Shown here piece after piece: positions 29,412-40,101 of a stretch of DNA of 64,000 bases (within the stretch, counting starts at the first letter, position 1; each line of letters opens with the position of its first letter). Below the pieces are notes generated by a model that ran no database searches, was not told the origin of the DNA, and was given only the letters and a program-made list of their open reading frames with translations. Source of the DNA: Acinetobacter calcoaceticus (GTDB lineage: Bacteria > Pseudomonadota > Gammaproteobacteria > Pseudomonadales > Moraxellaceae); the NCBI RefSeq assembly GCF_900520355.1, contig NZ_LS999521.1, forward strand, positions 992,001 to 1,056,000, written 5' to 3'. The position numbers were made by a program, and so were the translations under genes.

Positions 29412-30869
29412 GTGAGCAAAGACACTATCATCGCCCTGCATGCTGAACACCAAGGCCGTTGGAAAAACCGTGAAGAAATCGCGGAACGTATGATTGCATT
29501 AATCGGACAATTATACCGTGAAAAAAATATTGTCGTATCTGTTTACGGTCGCTCTTTAATTAACCGTTCTGTTATCCAAATTTTGAAAACTCACCGCCGT
29601 ACACGTGTTGTAGACGTTGAGCTTTCTGTTGTAAATACATTCCCAATTTTAGAAGCTTTAGCTAAGCTTGAAAATATTGGCTCTGCAGAAGTTGATATCG
29701 GTAAACTTGCTGTTGAATATAAAGAAAAAGGCGGTGATGTTGATGCTTTTGTTGCTCAAGCAGTTGAGTCAATCAAAGGTAGCGCAACTTCTGAACAACC
29801 TAAAGATGTCGTTCTTTATGGTTTTGGTCGTATTGGCCGTATCTTGGCTCGTTTAATCATTAGCCAATCAGGTTTAGGTCGTGGTTTAAGCCTTAAAGCA
29901 ATTGTTGTGCGTAAATCCTCTGATGGCGATTTAGCAAAACGTGCTTCTTTACTTCGTCGTGACTCTATTCACGGTACTTTTGCTGGTACAATCGCTGTTG
30001 ATGAAGAAAACGAAGCAATCATTGCGAATGGTAACTTCATTAAAGTGATTTATGCGTCTAGCCCAAGTGAAGTTGACTATACTGAATACGGTATTTCAAA
30101 TGCACTTTTAATTGACAATACTGGTAAATGGCGTGATGCTGAAGGTCTAAGCCAACACTTAAAATGCCCAGGCGTTGCACGTGTTGTATTGACTGCACCA
30201 AGTAAAGGCGAAATGAAAAACGTTGTATTTGGCGTAAACAACACAGACATCTTGGATGAAGACAAAATCATCTCTGCTGCAAGTTGTACAACAAATGCAA
30301 TTACTCCAATTCTTAAAGTATTGGATGACAAATATAAAGTTCTTAATGGTCATGTTGAAACTGTTCACTCATTTACAAATGACCAGAACTTGATCGACAA
30401 CTACCATAAAGCAGATCGTCGTGGCCGTGCTGCTACTTTGAACATGGTAATTACAGAAACTGGTGCAGCTAAAGCAGTTGCTAAAGCATTACCTGCATTA
30501 AAAGGTAAGTTAACTGGTAACTCTGTACGTGTTCCTACACCAAACGTATCTCTTGCTATCTTGAACTTAACGCTTGATAAAGAAATTGATCGTGAAGAAG
30601 TGAACGAATACATTCGTCAAATTTCAATTAACTCTAGCCTTCAAGGTCAAATTGGTTATACCAACTCGACTGAAGTTGTATCGAGTGACTTTATCGGTTC
30701 TCGTACTGCTGGTGTATATGATGCTCAAGCAACGATTACTTCTGGTAACCGTTTAACTGCTTATGTTTGGTACGATAACGAAGTAGGTTATAGCTGTCAG
30801 GTATTACGTATCGCAGAACAAATGTGCGGCGTAAGCTACAAGAAAATCCCAGCAGAATTGAATGCTTAA
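29412..30869 (+). CDS. gap: Glyceraldehyde-3-phosphate dehydrogenase, long form
   Basis: NAD-dependent oxidation of glyceraldehyde 3-phosphate in glycolysis/gluconeogenesis. At 485 residues it is about 150 longer than classical GAPDH; the extra N-terminal domain (about 1-130, HAEHQGRWKNREEIAERMIAL) is typical of the long variant in some Gammaproteobacteria including Acinetobacter. Seen: Rossmann GFGRIGRILARL and the catalytic Cys292 in SCTTNAITP, plus WYDNEVGYSCQ. GTG start with AGAGGA upstream. Single gene ended by a hairpin. Confidence 0.95.
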   Translation: MSKDTIIALHAEHQGRWKNREEIAERMIALIGQLYREKNIVVSVYGRSLINRSVIQILKTHRRTRVVDVELSVVNTFPILEALAKLENIGSAEVDIGKLAVEYKEKGGDVDAFVAQAVESIKGSATSEQPKDVVLYGFGRIGRILARLIISQSGLGRGLSLKAIVVRKSSDGDLAKRASLLRRDSIHGTFAGTIAVDEENEAIIANGNFIKVIYASSPSEVDYTEYGISNALLIDNTGKWRDAEGLSQHLKCPGVARVVLTAPSKGEMKNVVFGVNNTDILDEDKIISAASCTTNAITPILKVLDDKYKVLNGHVETVHSFTNDQNLIDNYHKADRRGRAATLNMVITETGAAKAVAKALPALKGKLTGNSVRVPTPNVSLAILNLTLDKEIDREEVNEYIRQISINSSLQGQIGYTNSTEVVSSDFIGSRTAGVYDAQATITSGNRLTAYVWYDNEVGYSCQVLRIAEQMCGVSYKKIPAELNA

Positions 30870-30898
30870 GATCATTTAACGATCTATAAAAGATTTTC

Positions 30899-30930
30899 AC
30901 AAAAAGACCCAGTTTAGACTGGGTTTTTTT
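30899..30930 (+). terminator. Terminator of gap
   Basis: Stem ACCCAGT/ACTGGGT region flanked by A5 and T7 just after gap. Confidence 0.9.
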
Positions 30931-31018
30931 ACAACCGTACAAAATATATGCTGACTATTTTTTGTAAATAAATGAGAATATGAATTAAGGAAAAAAAGAA
31001 AATAGTAAGGGATAGGAA

Positions 31019-31744
31019 TTGTCGCAGTTTAAACGTTTGTTGGTCGTTTTTATATTCATCATTATTGCCAATTTATGTGGTGTGCTCATTGCAATATGGG
31101 TGTTTAAGCATTTTAATATTTATATTCCATTGAAGAATCAAGCAGTTGCTATTGACTTGCAAGAACCTCTACAAGTTAAGGTTAAAGTACAAGATGCTTT
31201 AAACGTTGATGTGAAAGGGCGGGTAAATGCCAGTATTCCAATTGATGAGCAATTGAATATTCCTTTAACGCAAACTTTAACTCCGCGTGTCTATTTCGAT
31301 AATATGGTTCCTATTAGTACAACAATTCCTGTTAAAGAAGTATTAAAGGTTGAGCAAAATTTACCAATTGATACGAAGGTTCAGGTTAGAGTTTTGGGGC
31401 GTGATATTACACTGCCATTAAAAGGAACAATTCCATTAAAACTAGATGTTCCAATTGATATTAATGTTCCTCTTGAGCAAAAGGTCCATTTGAAATTTGA
31501 TGCACCAGTGCGGACAGTATTAAAAGAAAATTTACATATCCCTCTAAAAGCAAGATTGGATACTAATATTCCAATTGAGGGTAATTTGAGTGTCCCTGTT
31601 AAAACAGCATTAAATGCTTCGGTCGATGTAAAAAATACATTGCCTGTGAAGATTGCAAATGGTGAGTTAAAAATTCCTCTGTCCAGTATGCGATTAAATC
31701 GGGTAGTAGGTTCAGAAACATTGCAGACGACAGCTGATCAATAG
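31019..31744 (+). CDS. Membrane-anchored repeat protein, paralog A
   Basis: Not recognised by name. 241 residues: one N-terminal transmembrane helix (about 7-32), then an outside domain built of short beta-type repeats with the pattern I-P-[ILV]-x-x-x-[ILV] (for example NIPLTQTL, TIPVKEVLK, TLPLKGTIPLKL, VPIDINVPLEQKV, HIPLKARL, IPIEGNLSVPVK). Starts at TTG with a GGATAGGA site. The downstream gene is a paralog and the six-base gap implies an operon. Likely a periplasmic beta-solenoid or lipid-binding-like fold; no enzyme motif. Confidence 0.75.
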   Translation: MSQFKRLLVVFIFIIIANLCGVLIAIWVFKHFNIYIPLKNQAVAIDLQEPLQVKVKVQDALNVDVKGRVNASIPIDEQLNIPLTQTLTPRVYFDNMVPISTTIPVKEVLKVEQNLPIDTKVQVRVLGRDITLPLKGTIPLKLDVPIDINVPLEQKVHLKFDAPVRTVLKENLHIPLKARLDTNIPIEGNLSVPVKTALNASVDVKNTLPVKIANGELKIPLSSMRLNRVVGSETLQTTADQ

Positions 31745-31755
31745 GGTGGATGGTA

Positions 31756-32430
31756 ATGTTTCGTTCACTCAAGAGTATGCTCATCAGTTTTATTTTAATG
31801 ATGATACTTGCCGCGGTTATGTTTTGGGTATACCTCAATATTCAAGCAAACTTAGTTGTTTCGGCTCATAATGCCGATATTAGTTTACCTGACTCTTTAG
31901 AAACAAAGATTCAAGTTGGTAATACATTGCAAGTTCAGTCTATTGGTAAACTTGATACAACCTTAGATATAAATCGCCAACTGACTCTACCGCTAAAAGG
32001 GAGATATTTAGCAGATATAGGTTTTGCTGTAGAAACACCTGTTACAGTAAGTGTTGACTACACAACAACTCTAAAAATTGATCAGGTTATGCCGCTTGAA
32101 ACAACTACAGATCTAATTTATCAAAATAAGTTTTTACCTAAATTTCCACTTAAACTTGATATTCCCATAAAGTTAGATGTGCCTTTTCAGTTAAAGCGTA
32201 GTTATACCATTCCGATTAAAATTGTTTTTGATGGTCCTGTTTATTTTGAATTTGATGAGCCAGTAAATTTATCGGTTAAACATCAGTTTAAACCAAGTTT
32301 AGAGGTGAATGACCCTATGGAAATGGGGAATATCTCTTCATTTAATGCCATTATGTATAATTCGGTTCCAAAAACAAAAGCCAATCTTGATATGCAAATG
32401 ACCTTACCTTTACGCAATGTTCATCCTTAA
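31756..32430 (+). CDS. Membrane-anchored repeat protein, paralog B
   Basis: Paralog of the gene just upstream: 224 residues, N-terminal helix (about 7-30), then repeats of the same kind (LTLPLKGRYL, PLKLDIPIKLDVPFQLKRSYTIPIKI), and a DGPVYFEFDEPVNL segment that matches KFDAPV in the partner. ATG 31756 has AGGG nine bases upstream; ATG 31750 is too close to it. The two genes were probably produced by tandem duplication. Function unknown. Confidence 0.75.
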   Translation: MFRSLKSMLISFILMMILAAVMFWVYLNIQANLVVSAHNADISLPDSLETKIQVGNTLQVQSIGKLDTTLDINRQLTLPLKGRYLADIGFAVETPVTVSVDYTTTLKIDQVMPLETTTDLIYQNKFLPKFPLKLDIPIKLDVPFQLKRSYTIPIKIVFDGPVYFEFDEPVNLSVKHQFKPSLEVNDPMEMGNISSFNAIMYNSVPKTKANLDMQMTLPLRNVHP

Positions 32431-32582
32431 AAATTAAATAGGCATCCTGCATTTTATTTTGGATAAAGCCCATATTTGTGAATCTAAAATGCTTTTGATG
32501 ACTTAAAGATAAAAACAGATCGTTATAAATGGGATTTGTCCCATTTTCTATTCGAGAATTTTATGAAAATATGGCAGAATAG

Positions 32583-33833
<1,251 letters not shown>

Positions 33834-33848
33834 AAAACCGAGGAAAAC

Positions 33849-34982
33849 ATGATAGAAGTGGTCGATGGGCAACGTCAGCTCAGTGAGTGTAAACGAATCG
33901 TTGTTAAAATCGGATCATCTTTACTCACAGCCAATGGGCAAGGTTTAGATTTGGATGCTATTTCGCATTGGGCGAAACAAATTGCAGATCTACACAATGC
34001 CGGACACGAAATTATTTTAGTGTCTTCTGGAGCCGTGGCTGAAGGTATGGTTCGTATGAAGTTTGCGAGTCGACCCACCGATTTACCCAGTCTACAAGCC
34101 TGTGCTGCAATTGGGCAGATGGGTTTAATTCATACTTGGTCTAGTGTGCTTGAAGAACATGGCATTCGTACTGCTCAGGTTTTACTGACACATGATGATC
34201 TGGCGGACCGCCGTCGTTATTTAAACTCATGTGATGCTTTGCAAAATTTGATTGATTGGCATGTAATTCCAGTCATTAATGAAAATGATACGGTATCTAC
34301 CGATGAGATCCGCTTTGGTGATAACGATACTTTAGCTGCGATGGTTGCAGGTCAGGTTCATGCAGAATTGCTGATCATTTTAACGGATCAGCAGGGTATG
34401 TTTGACTCAGATCCACGTCATAACCCTGATGCTAAACTACTCTCTACTGTTCGTGCCATGGACGATGTTTTATTTGAAATGGCTGGCGGTGGCGGTGTAC
34501 TCGGCAGAGGTGGTATGGTGACTAAGGTCCGTGCCGCACGTTTAGCTGCTAAGTCGGGTTGTCCAACGCTCATTGCGAGTGGCGAAAGTGATAATGTCTT
34601 GTCACGTGCCATGGCAGGTGAAATGCTAGGTACGTTGTTTACTACAGATAAAGACCGTATGACTGCTCATCAACAATGGCTCGCTGCTCATTTACAAACA
34701 GCAGGCCGTCTTGTAATTGATGATGGTGCTGTTGAAGCGATTAAATTGAAACATCGCAGTTTACTCCCTGTTGGAGTTAAAACTGTTGAAGGACATTTTG
34801 ATCGTGGCGATGTGGTTGAATGTGTCGATAAACAAGGTAAACGTATTGCAGTGGGGCGAGTGAATTTTAGTTCGCGATCTGCTGAAATTATTAAAGGCTT
34901 AGCTTCTGATAAGGTTTATCAAGTACTTGGTGAAGCTCGTTCACTTGAAATGATTCATCGTGATCATATGGCGATTTACTAG
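33849..34982 (+). CDS. proB: Glutamate 5-kinase
   Basis: First step of proline synthesis: phosphorylates glutamate at the gamma-carboxyl. 377 residues with the amino-acid kinase domain ([44 protein letters not shown]) and a C-terminal PUA domain (about 280-370). Directly follows cgtA, a common arrangement. proA is not in the window. Feedback inhibition by proline is usual for the family. Confidence 0.97.
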   Translation: MIEVVDGQRQLSECKRIVVKIGSSLLTANGQGLDLDAISHWAKQIADLHNAGHEIILVSSGAVAEGMVRMKFASRPTDLPSLQACAAIGQMGLIHTWSSVLEEHGIRTAQVLLTHDDLADRRRYLNSCDALQNLIDWHVIPVINENDTVSTDEIRFGDNDTLAAMVAGQVHAELLIILTDQQGMFDSDPRHNPDAKLLSTVRAMDDVLFEMAGGGGVLGRGGMVTKVRAARLAAKSGCPTLIASGESDNVLSRAMAGEMLGTLFTTDKDRMTAHQQWLAAHLQTAGRLVIDDGAVEAIKLKHRSLLPVGVKTVEGHFDRGDVVECVDKQGKRIAVGRVNFSSRSAEIIKGLASDKVYQVLGEARSLEMIHRDHMAIY

Positions 34983-34992
34983 ATTATTGTAA

Positions 34993-35027
34993 AATTAAAA
35001 AAGCTCGCTTTATGCGAGCTTTTTTTC
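34993..35027. terminator. Bidirectional terminator between proB and the HAD gene
   Basis: Stem AAAAAAGCTCGC/GCGAGCTTTTTT with loop TTTAT. The last codons and stop (35010-35012) of the convergent HAD gene lie inside it. Confidence 0.93.
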
Positions 35028-35666
35028 TGGCGCTAAACGGGGTAGAACACGATCTTCACCCACCATATACGGATGTGTGGCGAGACTCAACATATCTAGG
35101 TCTTCTGAGCTATTACCATAAGCATAAATTTGATGGTAATGCTGTAGCTTATATTGTTGATGAATACGCAACTTCTTTTGTTCGCTACTACAATCTGGGG
35201 TGGAGTAGTAACCCGTCACCATGCCGTTTTTAATTTGTGTTTCGGTACAAATTAATTCGATATCGAGTAACTTGCAAAGTGGAGCAAGGTAGACATCAAT
35301 TGAGGCAGAAACCAGTACCACCTGATCACCACGTAACTGGTGGTGTTGTAACTGTGCGAAAAGTTCAGGTGAAAGTGCAGAGACTAACTCTTGTGCATAT
35401 TCTTCACCTAATCTTTGCAATTCAATTGCGGAGGTATCTTTGAACATGCTGCGAAATAACTTGGCGCGCATGGCATGGGCTGGATAAAAGTTAAGATAGT
35501 AGGCTTGAATCCATGGCAGGATTTTTAAGCTTTGTTTAACAATGTGGCGCTTAGACAAAGCATAAAAGATGAACCCTGTAAAACTGTCTTTGCTACACAA
35601 GGTTCCATCAAAATCGAACAGGGCGAGACTTTTTATAGTCTTATTCGTTTCGCTCGTTGCATACAT
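35010..35666 (-). CDS. HAD-IB family phosphatase
   Basis: 218 residues of the HAD superfamily. Motif I is DFDGT with the nucleophile Asp18 and Asp20; motif II VVLVSASID, motif III Lys in SSEQKKLRIH, and motif IV GNSSEDLDML. Such proteins dephosphorylate phosphoserine, phosphatidylglycerol phosphate or similar; the substrate is not defined here. The start overlaps the DUF1615 gene by 34 bases and the stop sits in the terminator hairpin shared with proB. Confidence 0.88.
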   Translation of the reverse strand: MYATSETNKTIKSLALFDFDGTLCSKDSFTGFIFYALSKRHIVKQSLKILPWIQAYYLNFYPAHAMRAKLFRSMFKDTSAIELQRLGEEYAQELVSALSPELFAQLQHHQLRGDQVVLVSASIDVYLAPLCKLLDIELICTETQIKNGMVTGYYSTPDCSSEQKKLRIHQQYKLQHYHQIYAYGNSSEDLDMLSLATHPYMVGEDRVLPRLAPEKKLA

Positions 35667-36841
35667 GTTTCATATCGTCCGTTTACTCGGGTTGCAAACC
35701 AGTTGGTATTATAATCACGACTTAATTTTGGTCCAGAAATAACAACTTGCGGCATAACCGCATAGATAGGTTCTTTATCTGTCTTTGCTTTATAAAGTTT
35801 AGTCAGAGCAATATAGGTTTGTGTACTTTCAAACTTTTTCTCTTTTTCTAATTTAAGATCATCACGAATTTGTCTTGGTGTAACTAAAATATTATTTTTT
35901 GCAAATACAGTAATGAGTTCTTTTTCTGATTGGCTTTGAGTCGGACGTGGATCACCATCTTTTGTGTAAAGAAGTAGATCACCATCTAAACTTACTTCTG
36001 AGTCGGTCAGATCATTGAGCATACTTTGGAAAGCAGCATTACGGCTTGAATACATACCTGAGTTATAGTCTGCAAATCGATAAATAGCTTTATCATAATT
36101 TGCTGGATAAACCATTAAACGGTGGATGCCGTAATATAAACCGCCGTATTCTGTATATAAGTCATTACGAAGCTCAGCGATATTCATGCTGGAGCGTTTG
36201 TTGGCTTTCGCGTAGTTAATGTGTACTTGCATAGAACCCAAAGTGGTAATTGGGTTCATTTTTTCACCAATATCTTGTCCGACCAGTTTGGCTGCACCTG
36301 TTAGAGCGCTGACATGATAATGCTTCGCCATGAAATCGAAAATTTCTCTATAGAGTAAGTCTAGTTCACGTTCAGTTTTAACTTTACGCATCCGACTCAT
36401 ATAATTATCATCTGGTGAAGGTTGTGTTTTAAGAACTTCTTCGAAGTAACCAGCAACTGTCCCACCAATTTTTTGGCCCAGTTTTGCTTCAAATTTTTCT
36501 TGTAAGCGTGTATTTACTTCTTGAACTGCTTTCGTGCCTAGTCCAGGAACTGATGGGTCAGCTACAAAATTTGATTCCTGATCGACCACAGCAATAATAC
36601 TGCATGCATTTGTTTTAGTTTTAGCTATATCTAGCTCTTGCATAATATCATCAATATCTTTTGCCCAAGACTCACGGTTATGTACACGCGATGGGATTAG
36701 ACGTTTAATCTGTTGGCTTTCTAGTTCAGGCTCATCACTATTTGACCACCAAGCTTTATCACCACAAGCAGCTAAACTCATGCACACGGTGACCATACCG
36801 AATGATTTTAATAAAAAACGGGAAGACAACGGTTTGTTCAT
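35633..36841 (-). CDS. DUF1615 lipoprotein
   Basis: 402 residues from the ATG at 36841. The signal peptide ends in a lipobox (SLAAC), so a lipid-anchored envelope protein is expected. The body matches DUF1615 as I know it: IIAVVDQESNFVADPSVPGLG near the N-terminus resembles a lysozyme-like/SLT catalytic Glu region, and TLGSMQVHINYA with YGGLYYGIHRLM follows. A murein-lytic role is possible but not shown. Overlaps the HAD gene downstream, so co-expression is likely. No strong ribosome site; an upstream start (36880) would spoil the signal peptide. Confidence 0.8.
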   Translation of the reverse strand: MNKPLSSRFLLKSFGMVTVCMSLAACGDKAWWSNSDEPELESQQIKRLIPSRVHNRESWAKDIDDIMQELDIAKTKTNACSIIAVVDQESNFVADPSVPGLGTKAVQEVNTRLQEKFEAKLGQKIGGTVAGYFEEVLKTQPSPDDNYMSRMRKVKTERELDLLYREIFDFMAKHYHVSALTGAAKLVGQDIGEKMNPITTLGSMQVHINYAKANKRSSMNIAELRNDLYTEYGGLYYGIHRLMVYPANYDKAIYRFADYNSGMYSSRNAAFQSMLNDLTDSEVSLDGDLLLYTKDGDPRPTQSQSEKELITVFAKNNILVTPRQIRDDLKLEKEKKFESTQTYIALTKLYKAKTDKEPIYAVMPQVVISGPKLSRDYNTNWFATRVNGRYETCMQRAKRIRL

Positions 36842-36925
36842 GGCGAGGAAAGCACCTGCATAAAAAGATGAGCCGATCAAGCGGATTGAAGTATACTATG
36901 TTGATCATCAATTGTATGAATATAT

Positions 36926-37951
36926 ATGTATATTGGTCCCTATCAACTGTCAAATAATTTAATCGTTGCTCCTATGGCTGGGGTCACTGACCGCCCATTT
37001 AGAACGCTCTGTAAGTATTTTGGTGCAGGCCATGCAGTCAGTGAAATGATGACTGCCGATAAGACTTTGCAGATGAGCAAGAAAAGCCTCTACCGTGCAA
37101 ATTTTGATGGGGAACTTGCTCCAATCTCTGCACAAATTGCCGGTTCTGATCCTGAGCAGTTAGCTGAGGCTGCACGTCATCAAGTGGCGAATGGCGCTCA
37201 AATTGTTGATATCAATATGGGATGTCCTGCCAAAAAAGTATGTAATAAACTCGCAGGTTCAGCTTTATTACAAGATGAAGACTTGGTGGCAAGAATTCTT
37301 GATACGGTGGTCGCTGCTGTTGATGTTCCTGTTACATTGAAAACCCGATTGGGATTTTTAAATGGTCAAGAAAATATTTTAAGGGTAGCGAAAAGGGCAG
37401 AAGAGGCTGGTATTGCAGCGTTAGCTTTACATGGTCGTACCCGTGAAGACATGTATTTAAATACAGCGCGCTATGACCTGATAAAACATGTCAAAGAATT
37501 AATCAATATTCCACTTATTGCGAACGGTGATATCGATAGCCCTGAAAAAGCAAAATATGTGCTCGACTATACAGGGGCTGACGCGATTATGATTGGTCGT
37601 GCCGCACAAGGCCGTCCATGGATTTTTCGTGAAATTGCTCATTATTTAAAAACTGGAGAGCACTTAGCCGCACCTAATATTGAAGAAGTGAAGCAGGTGC
37701 TACTTGGACATTTATCAGAACTTTATCAATTTTATGGTGAATATTCTGGATGCCGTATTGCCCGAAAACACATTGCTTGGTACACAAAAGGATTACGTTC
37801 AAGTAATGAGTTCCGCCAAAATATGTATAAAGTTGAAAGTACAGCTGAGCAAGCATTAGTGGTCGAAAAATATTTTAATCAGTTATTGGCTGAAGGAAAT
37901 TTGATGAGTGATGTACAAGTTGAGCAAGTCAATTTATTGCAGACCCATTAA
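36926..37951 (+). CDS. dusB: tRNA-dihydrouridine synthase B
   Basis: FMN enzyme that reduces uridine in the tRNA D-loop. 341 residues: N-terminal IGPYQLSNNLIVAPMAGVTDRPFR (flavin TIM barrel), catalytic Cys in NMGCPAKKVCNKLAGSALL, LHGRTREDMY, and IGRAAQGRPWIFREI. The C-terminal helical domain is intact. In E. coli dusB-fis form an operon; here no fis follows, only a terminator. Confidence 0.95.
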   Translation: MYIGPYQLSNNLIVAPMAGVTDRPFRTLCKYFGAGHAVSEMMTADKTLQMSKKSLYRANFDGELAPISAQIAGSDPEQLAEAARHQVANGAQIVDINMGCPAKKVCNKLAGSALLQDEDLVARILDTVVAAVDVPVTLKTRLGFLNGQENILRVAKRAEEAGIAALALHGRTREDMYLNTARYDLIKHVKELINIPLIANGDIDSPEKAKYVLDYTGADAIMIGRAAQGRPWIFREIAHYLKTGEHLAAPNIEEVKQVLLGHLSELYQFYGEYSGCRIARKHIAWYTKGLRSSNEFRQNMYKVESTAEQALVVEKYFNQLLAEGNLMSDVQVEQVNLLQTH

Positions 37952-37954
37952 ATT

Positions 37955-37983
37955 AAAAAGCCAGTATGATGACTGGCTTTTTA
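37955..37983. terminator. Bidirectional terminator between dusB and the flavin oxidoreductase gene
   Basis: Stem AAAAAGCCAGT/ACTGGCTTTTT with loop ATGATG. Confidence 0.92.
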
Positions 37984-37987
37984 AGAT

Positions 37988-39034
37988 TTATTCATCTTCT
38001 AACATTTCTACGACTAACTGATTAACTAAATCGGCAGCATTTAATTCTCGTATTTGTGAGACATTGCTACCTGCCCAAAAAGCACCAAAGCCATAGTCTT
38101 TATGTTTACTTGCAATCGTATTTAATTGCTTGGCTAAATCATAGGTATATGGATATGCAGGTTGAGGCGGTCGATTCGGTAAATCAATTTGTGTGTGCCA
38201 ATGGTTGAGCAGACCACGGGCTGGACGACCAGAAAGACTCGCACTGATTTGTGTTACTGGTTCATTAAATAAAGCTTTACGATATTCAGTAGATGCATTG
38301 GATGATGGGCATTGAACGAAAGCGGTTCCCAGTTGAACAGCTGTAGCACCTAAACTTAACATATGTCTTGCTTGTGCACCGTTCATAATACCACCAGCAG
38401 CTACTACAGGTGGTGCGCAATGTTTCACAATAAGGTGTACTAAATCGCTCGTTTTAATCGCTGCATCAAAAGTCTTATTAAAGATTCCTCTATGTCCACC
38501 AGCTTCAATACCTTGGGCAATAATAATATCAATGCCAGCTGCTTCAATAGTTTGTGCTTCAACCAAATTGGTAGCAGAAACCATTGTTAGAATTCCGGCA
38601 TCTTTTAATGCCTGAATTTGATGTGGATGGGGAATACCAAAATGAAAACTGACAGCTTTAGGTTTGGTTTCTAATACAACCTTTAAAAAGTCATCATTAT
38701 CAAGAAAACTTGGATAAATGCAGTCCAAATTTTGAGGAGGTTGCTCACCAAACTTCTCAAATTGTGGGCGTAAATATTCAATCCATTGTGCTGAAATTTG
38801 AGGATTAAGTTGCTCAGGTTGATGGCAGAAAAAATTAACCTGAAAAGAACTTTCTGTAAGTGTTTGGGTTTTTAAAATCTGCTCACGGGCACTTTGAGCC
38901 GTATTTGCTCCTAGGCCTAGTGCCCCTAGTCCACCTTGATTAGAAACTTCCGCGGCAAGTTCGGGAGTAGACACACCTGCCATGGGGGCAAGAAAAATTG
39001 GATGTTTAATTTCAAGTTGTTGTAACAGGGTCAT
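37988..39034 (-). CDS. NAD(P)H-dependent flavin oxidoreductase, nitronate monooxygenase-like
   Basis: 348 residues from the ATG at 39034 (GAGGTG six bases upstream; GTG 39043 rejected). A YrpB/2-nitropropane dioxygenase-type TIM barrel: HPIFLAPMAGVSTPELAAEVSNQGGLGALGLG at the N-terminus binds FMN, IIAQGIEAGGHRG is the family phosphate-binding motif, and PVVAAGGIMNGAQARHMLSLGATAVQLGTAF ends the barrel. Possible substrates are nitronates or enoyl compounds. The FabK subgroup is an alternative. Confidence 0.86.
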   Translation of the reverse strand: MTLLQQLEIKHPIFLAPMAGVSTPELAAEVSNQGGLGALGLGANTAQSAREQILKTQTLTESSFQVNFFCHQPEQLNPQISAQWIEYLRPQFEKFGEQPPQNLDCIYPSFLDNDDFLKVVLETKPKAVSFHFGIPHPHQIQALKDAGILTMVSATNLVEAQTIEAAGIDIIIAQGIEAGGHRGIFNKTFDAAIKTSDLVHLIVKHCAPPVVAAGGIMNGAQARHMLSLGATAVQLGTAFVQCPSSNASTEYRKALFNEPVTQISASLSGRPARGLLNHWHTQIDLPNRPPQPAYPYTYDLAKQLNTIASKHKDYGFGAFWAGSNVSQIRELNAADLVNQLVVEMLEDE

Positions 39035-39148
39035 TTTATTCACCTCATTTCTTTATGTTCACCATAACGTGGAATCTGAATCAAGAGCAAATAATATTGG
39101 CTATTTAGTTTTTAAATATTTGGGGAAGTCCTCTTTAAAAAATATGTT

Positions 39149-39850
39149 TTATAAAGGAGTAACATTAAACAATGAGCCAATCCAACTTGAAAAAGCCATT
39201 GCCAGAATCCCCCACAATGTAATACGTAAACTGCCTTTAAGTTTAGATGTGCCTGCAAAATAACTTGCAAGTGCACCTAAGATAGCTAAAGCAACAATTC
39301 CTGTAACGAGAACACTTTGCATAATTAAATGTTCAGGAGTGAATAAGATGGCGAGCATTGGAAAAAAAGCGCCAAAAGTAAATGATGCAGCGGATGAAAG
39401 AGCGGCTTGAATTGGATTTGCAGCTGTATTTTCATGAATACCAATTTCATCACGGGCATGCGCACCTAAAGCATCATGTGTTGTGAGCTGTATCGCAACC
39501 TCTTTTGCTAATTCACTAGAAAGCCCTCTAGCGATATAAATTTGAGTTAACTCATCTAATTCTTTCTGAGGATATTTTTTTAATTCTTTTTCTTCAATTG
39601 CTAAATCTGATTTTTCAATATCTTCTTGAGATTTAACGGAAATATATTCTCCAGCAGCCATTGAGGTTGCACCAGAAATTAAACCAGCAATACATGTAAT
39701 TAACAGAGTATGAGAAGCAGCTCCACTTGCAGCCATTCCCATAATTAAGCTAGTCACAGAAATAATTCCATCATTGGCCCCTAATACGGAAGCCCTTAAC
39801 CAGCCTGAACGGTGAATAGCATGATGTTCTACATGATGTGGAAAAGCCAT
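39149..39850 (-). CDS. VIT1/CCC1-family metal transporter
   Basis: 233 residues with about five membrane helices: HRSGWLRASVLGANDGIISVTSLIMGMAASG (helix 1, family signature), AGLISGATSMAAGEYISVKSQEDIEKSD, and the last three helices from residue 150 on. The long soluble Glu/Lys-rich segment between helices 2 and 3 is the metal-binding region in plant VIT1. Predicted exporter of Fe2+ or Mn2+. No Fur box recognised upstream. Divergent from the NfrA-like gene. Confidence 0.87.
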   Translation of the reverse strand: MAFPHHVEHHAIHRSGWLRASVLGANDGIISVTSLIMGMAASGAASHTLLITCIAGLISGATSMAAGEYISVKSQEDIEKSDLAIEEKELKKYPQKELDELTQIYIARGLSSELAKEVAIQLTTHDALGAHARDEIGIHENTAANPIQAALSSAASFTFGAFFPMLAILFTPEHLIMQSVLVTGIVALAILGALASYFAGTSKLKGSLRITLWGILAMAFSSWIGSLFNVTPL

Positions 39851-40101
39851 AATTTTTCCTTATAAATTCTTTATATATGCTATGAAATTTTACAATTTAT
39901 TGATTAAAAAATATGTCATTATTATAGGGAATTTAGGGATAAGACAGAATAGATCAATAACAAAAGAGGGAGACTAAATAATTCATTTTAAATACCCTTA
40001 ACCTAACTTAACGATGTAAATTATTCTTTCTAATTATAATATTATTGGTGATTTCAAGAATTTGCCTTCCCTAATAATTCTAATTTACTGTAGAGGTGAA
40101 A

